This document shows, piece after piece, positions 56,134-64,000 of a DNA stretch of 64,000 bases (position 1 is its first letter; the number at the start of each line of letters is the position of its first letter). Under the pieces are notes generated by a model. The model did no database searches. It worked only from the letters and a program-made list of their open reading frames with translations, and was not told where the DNA came from. Source of the DNA: Bondarzewia mesenterica (lineage: Eukaryota; Basidiomycota; Agaricomycetes; Russulales; Bondarzewiaceae); NCBI GenBank assembly GCA_004802705.1, contig SGPL01000050.1, positions 1 through 64,000 of the forward strand, in the 5' to 3' direction. A program made the position numbers and the translations under genes.

Positions 56134-57801
56134 ATGGACAAGTCCCTCGACGAGGTTCGTAATTTCTGCTGCCGTCACGAAACGCGCCGTATCAACAATT
56201 TCATCGCGTAGATCATTACCACCAACCGCCCCAAGGGCATTCGTCGCACCACTGGCCGACGGACTGCACGTCAACAAGTACTCGGTACTGCGGGTACTTC
56301 ACCTGTCGCCCGCGCACGTATAACATCTAACGCCCCTGCCACCAACGGAGCCCCCGTCACCAACCCTACCCAACCCGCCGACAAAATCATCGTATCAAAC
56401 CTTCCTCAAGATGTTAACGAGCTTCAGATCAAGGTCAGTACAACATCCACATGTTTTTGAGACGCTCACGCTGACGCACTTTGACATTATAGGAACTTTT
56501 CCACACCACTGTTGGCCCCCTTCGCGATGTCACCCTTCACTACGACAGCGCTGGTCGTTCTAAGGGTGTCGCCTCTGTTCTATTCGTGAGGAAAGGAGAT
56601 GGTAGCAAAGCCTACCAGCAGTATAATAACCGACTCATCGATGGGAGTTAGTATCGGCTGCTTTCACCTTTCAATCTTCCCCCCTTCTAGCCATTTCGTT
56701 GACGAACGAGGAGCCTAAATGCCTTCGTTTTCGTCGTGCATCCTGATGAGGGTCCCTTTGCTTCTACCTGTGTTGGCCATGCATTCGTCGTTTGGTCCTA
56801 TAACCTCGACCCTCTACCTTCACACGACCGAAGCACGACCGGTTCTTGAAGCAATTCAACACCTTGTGCCCTCACCCACCAACGTACTGCTTCGCGGCGG
56901 TACGGTACGGGGAACTATCCTGTCTTCACAGATACTCCGTGCATCGGCGTAGCTCCGCAGGTCTGATCAACCTTGCGTGCTGTGTCATGGTCTGCTGGGA
57001 CAGACAGGGGCGAGATCTTGCAGGGGTTCCCACCGTAAGGCTGGTCGAGCCGAGCATGGTTTCGGGAGGAGGAATGGCCGGGTATCGAGTGGTCAATCGA
57101 GGGAGTTTGGAGGTCTGGAGAGTACGGTAAACGTCTGCGTTTGACCGCTTTCAGAACGGTCAGCCTTTTTGGAGGAAAGAACCACCTGAATCCGCGACGT
57201 CCGAATATAGGCACCTACAACAAGTTGGACATGCTATGACACTCGGGTAGGAAAGCAAGGAGGGACCTCAATGTGCAATGGATTGGCTCGTTCTCGTTTC
57301 GTCATCTTCCTTTCGTTTGCTCTGCCTCGCCAATGCTCTGAACGCCCGACTAACCTATCCCTCTGCTTCTTCCCCTCGTCGACTCCCTCCGTCGAATCTT
57401 CATCTCACTAGAACGCCCTATGAAGATCGAGGTCGTCGTTGACCCGGCACGACTTCCCGCTGCGCCTTCGCTCGTGTCTCGTGTTGCCCCACCACCCGTC
57501 GCAGCTCCCGCTGCTGCTGCTGCCCCTGCCAGGTTTGTATTAGCCGGCCTTGCGTACTTGTATCTATTCGGCTCATTGGTGTTATCTTGTAGACGTACTG
57601 GCGGCGGTCGCGGACGAGGAGGACGTCGTGGCGGTGGTCGCAGGGCCGAACGGCCTGCTAAATCTGCTGCTGATCTCGATGCTGAAATGGAGGTTCGTGG
57701 TCGATGTCTAACAATTGTACGTGGTCACGCTTATGCTTTTCATATAGGACTACACTGCAAGCAACGGCACTACCGCTGCCCCGGCCGTCGCGGCTGCTTA
57801 A
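56134..57801 (+). CDS. YRA1: mRNA export adaptor Yra1/ALY (REF family)
   Basis: Six exons: 56134-56154, 56212-56433, 56493-56646, 57412-57532, 57593-57692, 57748-57801; 223 residues. The N-terminal motif MDKSLDEIITTNRPKG is the REF-N box that contacts the helicase Sub2. One RRM spans about residues 67-145 (DKIIVSNLPQDVNELQIKEL, RDVTLHYDSAGRSKGVASV, and RPMKIEVVVD after the long intron). An Arg/Gly-rich stretch (TGGGRGRGGRRGGGRRAE) and a short C-terminal tail follow. The protein couples TREX to the Mex67 export receptor in the nucleus. Intron 3 (56647-57411) is 765 nt and falls inside the RRM. Confidence 0.9.
56647..57411 (+). promoter_or_regulatory. Unusually long third intron of the YRA1 homologue
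   Basis: 765 nt, starting GTTAGT and ending CTCACTAG, where neighbouring introns are about 50-110 nt. It interrupts the RRM between the codons for LIDG and RPMKIEV, so both flanks must be spliced to make a functional domain. GACTAAC at 57348-57354 is the best branch-site candidate (57 nt before the acceptor). No open frame or RNA box is convincing inside. In budding yeast the YRA1 gene also has one long, inefficiently spliced intron used for autoregulation. Confidence 0.65.
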
Positions 57802-58187
57802 ATTGTTCTTTTTTTTTGCGGACTCGCGTTTGCTTTGGGCTATGTAAATCGTTGTATTATTCCAGTCTTATACTCGACTTTCCTACGTCTTCTCTTTCTT
57901 GCTTGCCTTTTCTTTCCCTCCTACAGCTCCTCTCTGTCAGTATTCGTTTCCAGCAATCATTGTTTTTGTCGCTGTCGCGATTGTCTCTTAATATCTGAAG
58001 TAGAATCTGTGACTGAAAATTGCAAGAAGTGTTCATTCCCAATGCAGGTACAATCTTGTGAAAGGTGCAGCTGTAGAATGCCGTTCCTGCCTGGCATGCT
58101 CTTGGCTTAGTACTTAGTTCTCCGATCTGCGGCTCTTGCTTCAACCTCGTTTATTATCTGTTTTGTTCTCGGGCAGTCAAAGCTACG
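57802..58187. promoter_or_regulatory. Intergenic between YRA1 and RAM2 homologues
   Basis: 386 bp, T-rich after the YRA1 stop and then a short 5' flank of the next gene. No gene is seen. Confidence 0.45.
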
Positions 58188-59539
58188 ATGTCACAGACTA
58201 GCTTGGAGGAGCCCTTACTGTTTTCTCAGAGACTAGAGTGGTCAGATGTGACTCCCATTCCTCAGTATGAGAGTATTGCTCCTTTGGCCCCGATCTTCTA
58301 CAGTGATGAATGTCAGTGCATGAACGATCCTTGATCTGCACTTTTCAACGTCCTTGACTGACCAAGTATCTTTTTTCACAATACATCTATGTGATTTCTC
58401 CTTTCCCATTCGCAGATAAGGATGCGACCGATTACTTCCGAGGCATCGTTAAGACTGGTGAGATGAGCACTCGCGTCCTCGATCTGACGGAAAGGATCAT
58501 CAGGCTCAATCCTGCACATTATTCTGCTTGGTACATCTACTTTTATCCCCCTCGAGCAACAGGAAACGACATGTCCCCATTTTCTGACGAGCTGATTGTA
58601 TCAGGCAATACCGCTACCAAACCCTCCTTGCAATTTCTGCCCCCCTCGCGGACGAACTCACGCTCACGAACACGCTCACCCAGTCTTTCCTTAAGACGTA
58701 CCAAGTGTGGCACCACCGGCGCTTGCTGCTCACGCTCTTGAACGATCCCGACCCCGAGCTGCCGTTCATTGAGCAGGCACTTGCGGTCGACACAAAGAAC
58801 TATCACACGTGGAGCTACAGGCAATGGGTGCTTGCGCATTTTGACAGGCCGGAGCTGTGGGCAGGCGAGATAGCATTCGTGAAGCGGATGATTGCGCAGG
58901 ACGTGCGGAACAATTCGGCGTGGCACCATCGGTTCTTCGTGGTGTTCGAGAGGGCAGGGGAACGGGGCGAGGACGTGATGAGGCGGGAGCTAACGTGAGT
59001 GCGATCGGTGCTTCGCCGATTTATAGCGCATCTCATATTGGCCATGCGCTTCTGTGCGCATTTTACAGGTTCACGAAAGAGAAAATCGCGCTCGCGCCGA
59101 ATAATCCGTCGGCGTGGAACTATCTGCGGGGCATACTAGACCACACGCACACGCCGTATTCAACGCAAATCACATTTGTCAAGCCGTTCGCCGCCTCCCC
59201 TGATGACGATGCGAATGTAGACATCGATGTGCTGGACTTGGAGAATCCCCCTCCATCTAGAGGCGCGCAGTTGCCATGCGCCGCTGCAATCGAGTTTTTG
59301 GCGGATGTGTATGAGGCGGAAGGCAAGAGTGGGCTCGATAAAGCCATTGAGGTATGGTCACGATCTCACTGTGTGCGACGTTGTGCTGAGGATGTTTGGA
59401 CAGCTTTGGAGAACCCTCGCGAACGAGCATGACACGATACGAAAGAAGTACGTTCTTATGATCGATTAGTGGCTTAATGGCGTGCTGATAGTGCGGGATA
59501 GCTATTGGGAGTATCGCATCAGAGAGGCCTCAAAACAGT
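58188..59539 (+). CDS. RAM2: Protein farnesyl/geranylgeranyltransferase type-1 alpha subunit
   Basis: Six exons on the plus strand (start 58188 MSQTSLEEPLLFSQRLEWSD; last exon ends SKQ at 59539). Prenyltransferase-alpha repeats are visible in order: LDLTERIIRLNPAHYSAW, QYRYQTLLAISAPLADEL, YQVWHHRRLLLTLLNDPD, NYHTWSYRQWVLAHFDRP, DVRNNSAWHHRFFVVFER, NPSAWNYLRGILDH, and a final KAIELWRTLANEHDTIRKN with YWEYRI. Trp-His-x-Arg-Arg and Trp-x-x-Arg pairs line the lipid and peptide site of the family. It dimerises with a beta subunit to prenylate CAAX proteins such as Ras. A 52-nt intron at 59352-59403 restores the last repeat. Confidence 0.9.
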
Positions 59540-59870
59540 GAAGAGCCTGATTCCGCCCTCGTAATTGCTGCAGTGATGATTCGATCTCTGGACGACGAGA
59601 AAGATTTGTACGATGCATTTCATTTCAGAAGTGGAGTAACAGATCGGCACCCAACTGAATAACGATGTACTACGGATAGTGGCATGGGTGATCGCGTGAA
59701 CAGACACAGGTAAGTTTCGATACATCGCGAAGCGTGCAAGTCTAAAGCAGGAAAGGGGTCGTGGAAAGCAGGGACAGAGGTGAGACGGATTCTAATAACT
59801 GCCCTTTCGAACTATCGTTGTATGTCGACATGACAGAACACACTTCGAGACTTACTTTGCAATGTAGATG
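59540..59870. other. Convergent intergenic region
   Basis: 331 bp between two stop codons in convergent orientation, presumed to hold both 3' ends. Nothing else is seen. Confidence 0.45.
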
Positions 59871-60559
59871 TCACGGTGAAACTGCAAACGAACGTGTCGC
59901 TACTTCAGAAAGTTGACGAGGTTGCTGACGCATTGACGCTCGTGTATTCTGAAACCTATACAACGAATGCCCACTCTTACTTAGTATCCCGATGCTAGAT
60001 GCAGATGGTGCAGTTATCAGTAGACCCACCATATTTGCACGCCTCGTGGGGTCATATCCAATTTTTTGGCGAGTTCTGCACGCTCCTCGGTGGAAGGAAA
60101 CGCCGTGCGAGCAAAAGTTTCTTGGAGAATCTTCAGCTGGGTAGCATTGGCGCGCTTGCGTTTCTTCATCACCAATGGTTCAATGATGCCACTCCATTCA
60201 GTAGCACCGGCGGGAAGGGCGAAGGGCGGTCCCGTTTTGGCTGACGTGATATGTGAGGGGAAGCCATTCTCTTCGCCGCGCAGGGGAGGATCAGCCCTTG
60301 GTGCACCATACGCAAAGGAAAGACCAGGAATGGGATCTTGGGTGGATGCCTGCGGAGGTGTGCGAGAGTGAGTGGTGGATCGAGGGTAGGGGGATGCATC
60401 CTGAGATTTTTTCTTGTCTCGAGTGCCCACGCCGAGGCTTCTGATAGATGGAAGTTGACGCCGACTGTCAGCAAGAGAGGCTCGATATGTCGCCGCTGAG
60501 GGTGGCGATTGATGATGCCGTTTTGTACCACGAGGTGCAATTTTGAACATGGCGAATGG
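59871..60559 (-). other. Homeodomain-encoding exons
   Basis: Exon 60559-60030 starts PFAMFKIAPRGTKRHH and ends at QIW. A 74-nt intron (60029-59956) has a GTGGGT donor and a TATAG acceptor. The last exon (59955-59871) completes Trp and adds FQNTRASMRQ, so the recognition-helix Asn51 and Arg53 are present. Ends EVATRSFAVSP then TGA. The family resembles basidiomycete homeodomains with QLKxLxETxARTAFPSTEER. If the Met at 60550 were used it would be a separate gene with almost no room for a promoter. Confidence 0.7.
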
Positions 60560-63164
60560 CTTTTATAAATGCCGTGAGATCAAGGATACCGTGAAGCAAA
60601 CCGGAGACTTACGTTGCATCTATGGCATACATAGTTGTTCAGGTGTTGATATATGCTCTTGGCACACGACTGATGCTGCATCCTATCACAGTAGGTGCAT
60701 GTTATCATGGGTTCGTCTCTCCCTGCTAGAGGATTCATCAGCACAACCGAGTTCAAGGATTGTTTCTCCTGGATACCACCCACATTCCCTACCACATATG
60801 CAATCGAACTTATTTACCCTGGCCAGGCAGATTGGACAGATCTCGCCCAGCTCGGGTTCGGTATCAAATATGACGGCAGTCTCCAGGATATTTGGGTTTA
60901 GCGCAATTGTTTCTCGGAGGAATCCAGGACATCGATGACGCTTCCCGCTATCACGGCCGCGAACTTTGCGAAGAGGGGGATTTACGACCGTCGACATCTT
61001 GATGGTGTTATCGTATTGCTTCGATATCTCTAGTAAGCTTAGATCTGTGTTGCCCGTGCTATGCCAATAGAGCTCTCTCTGAACAGACTGAGTCGTGTCT
61101 AGGGCGGAAGGATAGGACATGGAGGGCTCAACAGGACCGTGCCATTTGATCCCATTTTGGCCTGATGGCTCGCTAGCCAATGATAAATTCTGAATCGCAG
61201 AGGGTAAGTGGTCCCGATCACGTTCAAGGCCATCTAAAAGAATTTCAAAGGGTCAGCGGTGTTCTCGCATGCCTGAAAACTGACTGCGTATGTCGGACTA
61301 ACCGAAGGCGATAGCGTTTGCATCGTTGAGGGTCTGGACAACGAAGGAGTCACAGTCTTTCTTTACGGTAAGATGCCAGTTGTGTCGCACCTTGCAAGTC
61401 AAAGCCTGGAAAACGTTCCACGCGAGCTCCGTCACAACTTCAGTGGTGCTGATAGTGCTTTTTTCACCATCCTTGTCGTTGGTGTCTGCGCCTAAGCGAG
61501 AGAGATCCAGACCGATGAGTACCTTGCCTTCGGTTGTACAAAGAACGTCGAAATTCTGTACAGATCGTTAACCAAGACACTGTAGGAATGTCGGCTATAA
61601 TCTTGACGGACCTCGACAGAAAAAAATCCTTGATGAAAATTGCAGGGATTGAAGGTGAGATAGTCCAGACTGAAGTTGGTGTGTGCGTTCCGATTCTCAG
61701 ATGAATAAACCTTATTGAGAAGACATGGACAATTCGCACCGAGAGTCCATGAACCTAACTCCTCATATTAGTGCAACTTGTTGGTTGAATAGATGCTGAC
61801 GGGGAGCTGACCACTTTCAAGCCAAGTTTTGACACAAAGGTCAAGATCTGTTCGAAGGGCTCGGGCGATCAAAAGTTCCACCCTAGTCTCGCATTCTGGG
61901 AATGCCAGCTCAGCGCACACTGCTCAACGCTGTACTGTTTTCAAACTTACGGCCATCATAGACGATGAAAGGCGACGGCAGCGATTCTGCAGGTGAGTAA
62001 CCAACCAACTGTAAGAAATTCGAGTGCCTGCATTGTGGTTAGACACAGGGTTTGGGATGCCCTCGAGTACTCACATGAAACGGCTTCTTAACGATATGAT
62101 AGCATCCCATTCCTAAAAGAAAGTAATAAGCGAGTACGTTTGTAAGGCGGTTCAAACCCACTCACTGCTCTCGTTTTTCGACAATGGAAAATCTTCACAA
62201 TCACCGCTGAGCCATCTCGTCGCATCTTTGCCGATGATATATGATACTCTTTCCCGTCTGGCATGAGAATCTCTTCTTTGAATACAAGATCCTCTCGCCT
62301 CACTATCTGTCAACCACCAATCACGGCATTGATCTTCTCTTTTGTCAAGCATGACTGGGTGGACTTACAAGGTTGTGAACGTCGGAATCTCTGGTTTCTG
62401 ATGATTGTCGTGCAGTGGATACTCTGACATCGATCCTCTTGAGAATATCATTATTCTGAGAGACAATACGAGAGATTCGTGCAGCCGACAAATCCAATGC
62501 AAGTAGCTCGTTGATCTGAAGAAGTTGCCTCAGCGAAATGCCTTCAGCAGAAATCCCATTGGTCACGTACTTGGAACAAATCAAGGCTCTGATTCAATTT
62601 TTCCTTGAATGTCGCGATTTCATTGGCCGTTCTTCCGGTAGAAAACAATCTGTACGTTCGTTTTTTGCACGCCTGTTTCCTGGTAAACTGCAGGATCGCC
62701 TCAAGTGTCCTATGACATCGTATAAATCATCAGCTATCTCGTCAAAAGAGGCGACCCTGAAAAATGCCAAACTCTTCGAGTTGAATGACACTGGTCGACC
62801 GTGGTGAGTTCCTGTCTTTGAATGCCTCTTGAATGGAAAAAAACGACTCTTCCGACATATACAGCGAGCTCTTCGCATTTCTGTGAATTGTCTCGCATAT
62901 CCGATATAGTCTGTAAGATGCTTAATAGCAGGCTAATTGCACCGTTTAGAAAAGGAACTTCTGAAGCATCAGCTAGCTCCTGATAATAATAAAAAAAGGG
63001 AAAGAAAGTCAGTTATATCAAACAATGAGAGCTGGTCCGTGCACCTTGATGCGCTGTAAAGTCCATAAGGAGGATTGCAAGGCTCGATCGGAGCCAACAA
63101 TATGCTGCAAGACAGATTTCGGCCTAGATATGAGGTGAAATTTCAGTGATTGCGACAGCGGCAT
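59871..63164 (-). CDS. Composite gene: MLKL-like helical bundle + pseudokinase + PHD finger + homeodomain
   Basis: Read 3' to 5', roughly 845 residues in about 14 exons; the Met at 63164 is tentative. Order of domains: (1) about residues 50-155, helices ELADASEVPFLNGAISLLLS and ANEIATFKEKLNQSLDLFQ, like the N-terminal four-helix bundle of MLKL-type proteins; (2) about 205-460, a kinase-like fold with SAVIVKIF (the Lys strand), EWDAIISLRSRFMHSNFLQL and PFIVYDG, but ENFDVL-type sequence where a catalytic HRD would be, so probably inactive; (3) about 590-640, a PHD-type zinc finger CICGRDEPMITCTYC, QHQSCA, YVCHRC; (4) about 770-830, a homeodomain KKRKRANATQLKILQETFAR to RGVQIW, with WFQNTR supplied by the last exon at 59955. 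PHD to homeodomain is joined by a 53-nt in-frame intron (60612-60560). A one-base deletion near 62700 breaks the frame in domain 1. The role is unknown. Confidence 0.6.
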
Positions 63165-63341
63165 TTGCAAGATATCTGGGGTGGACGAGGGAGAGACTTC
63201 AGGCCTCCACGCTACCAGGTGTCAATATATACATGGCACATAAGAAGAACACGTTGTATCAGCATGCATTGATCGATATAACAAAGCATCTATAGCAATC
63301 CTCAGATCTGGCATGACTCCGCGATAATCTAGCACAGCCGT
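63165..63341. promoter_or_regulatory. Upstream of the composite gene
   Basis: 177 bp between the putative start and the stop of the next gene; the start may lie further upstream, since the frame stays open back to 63211, after an AG. A splice acceptor (GGTAG at 63212-63216) precedes the open frame that leads into the start. Confidence 0.35.
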
Positions 63342-63905
63342 CTAAAGGGTATTGCAGATGTCATTCATTTCCGGAGGGGGGAAGACGGCAAGACCACGCA
63401 GACAACCTAATCCAAACTGCGTTTTTTTTAGCAGAAACCGCAATGAAGGAATAGCGGCAAGGGCAGCTGTGATTTGCGACTCACCAACAAACCAGTGACT
63501 CACGCTGGATGCTGTGTGCATGCGGTGCTCATCGATGGAGAAAACCTCCAGGCTGGCAGCCTTTTTGAGAATTTCCGAAATTTCGGCGCAGATACTAGGG
63601 TCTGAGTCGGGAACACTATCTGTAGCTTCTTGATACGATGCACCAAATTGTGGCCGCGGACGAAACGGTAGAAGATGAAGAATTCAATGGGTCCCCGTTT
63701 GATAGAGACATCGTGGACGATATACAGCTGAGACCTTGCGAGCTGAGAAACAGATGAAAGCGCGGCGAGGGAGCGTCTGTCGAGCATTGCTCGTATGCAA
63801 TCCGTGCATTGATCATTTAGGTGGGGGGAGATAGGACCACTCTATTGATATATTGAACCAACGCAACCTGCGGTCTATCAGAAGAGAAAGCCTACCATTT
63901 CTCGT
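63342..63905 (-). pseudogene. F-box-like protein (frameshifted as sequenced)
   Basis: N-terminal part reads ISPHLNDQCTDCIRAML, DRRSLAALSSVSQLARSQL and IEFFIFYRFVRG, the layout of agaricomycete F-box proteins. The C-terminal part, in another frame, reads DSDPSICAEISEILKKAASL, ITAALAAIPSLRFLLKK and ends PPPEMNDICNTL, an LRR-like tail. The frame changes at the CCC run near 63610; one extra C would restore it. The start may be an ATG followed by a 54-nt intron at about 63896-63843. It probably binds Skp1 and recruits an unknown target. Confidence 0.5.
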
Positions 63906-64000
63906 ATATTGAGGTGAGAGCGATATCAGCACAATTTGTGCTGATTGGAGTAGAAGTTGAAGCTTTGAAGCTCGCCGGCTTGAAGCCCTACATTCAATCA

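Noticed and set aside
59352..59390. A 39-nt intron in the RAM2 homologue
   Set aside because: Too short and leaves a frameshift; the 52-nt alternative ending at 59403 gives the correct final repeat.
60017..60031. Homeodomain truncated before the recognition Asn
   Set aside because: The apparent truncation disappears when the 74-nt intron at 60029-59956 is removed.
1..64000. CRISPR arrays or bacterial operons
   Set aside because: No regularly spaced direct repeats of that type; introns and gene content are eukaryotic.

Overview
The window is filamentous-fungal nuclear DNA, almost certainly from an agaricomycete basidiomycete. The evidence is dense short GT-AG introns (mostly 50-100 nt), intron-rich housekeeping genes with basidiomycete-like proteins, a degenerate Helitron, a DIRS/Ngaro-type tyrosine-recombinase retrotransposon, and a domain mixture (MLKL-like helical bundle, pseudokinase, PHD) that I know from Agaricomycetes. 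The species cannot be read from the sequence.

Region 1 (about 0.4-14.4 kb) is a duplicated cluster. Three copies of an NAD(P)-dependent extended-SDR reductase (911-2470 minus, 8909-10474 plus, 12247-13805 plus) are interleaved with one complete and two truncated copies of a secreted GH43-like beta-propeller gene (complete copy 3691-6030) and two BTB/POZ-like fragments. Arms of about 2.8 kb are inverted (about 624-3395 against 8003-10772), and the third reductase is a direct copy of the second. Reductase and glycoside hydrolase are divergently transcribed from a shared intergenic region.

Region 2 (14.4-22.2 kb) is AT-rich and repeat-derived. It holds a decayed Helitron helicase (minus) with a C-to-T/G-to-A mutational signature and a solo-LTR-like insertion. 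Region 3 (22.2-25.8 kb) has one NmrA-like gene with a one-base frameshift, then purine-rich noncoding DNA with a 44-nt tandem repeat. Region 4 (25.8-31.7 kb) is a dead tyrosine-recombinase retrotransposon (gag-like/zinc finger, RT, RNase H, YR) full of ambiguous bases. Just after it lies a curious 46-bp intronless duplicate of a spliced exon junction.

Region 5 (33.2-59.6 kb) is gene-dense and housekeeping: a UBE3D-like HECT-type E3 protein, a C2H2 zinc-finger protein, a Rud3/GMAP-210-like golgin, a small unknown, a disordered protein ending in an Edc1/PNRC-type Dcp1-binding motif, dihydrolipoyl succinyltransferase (KGD2), a secreted cysteine-rich protein, RNA polymerase III subunit Rpc31, the mRNA-export adaptor Yra1/ALY with a 765-nt intron, and the farnesyl/geranylgeranyltransferase alpha subunit (RAM2).

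Region 6 (59.8-64 kb, minus strand) is the most unusual. One reading unit appears to encode an MLKL-like N-terminal helical bundle, a pseudokinase, a PHD finger and, through an in-frame 53-nt intron, a complete homeodomain. Upstream of it is an F-box-like gene with one frameshift. Single-base indels in homopolymers recur in several genes, so either pseudogenization or consensus errors must be kept in mind.
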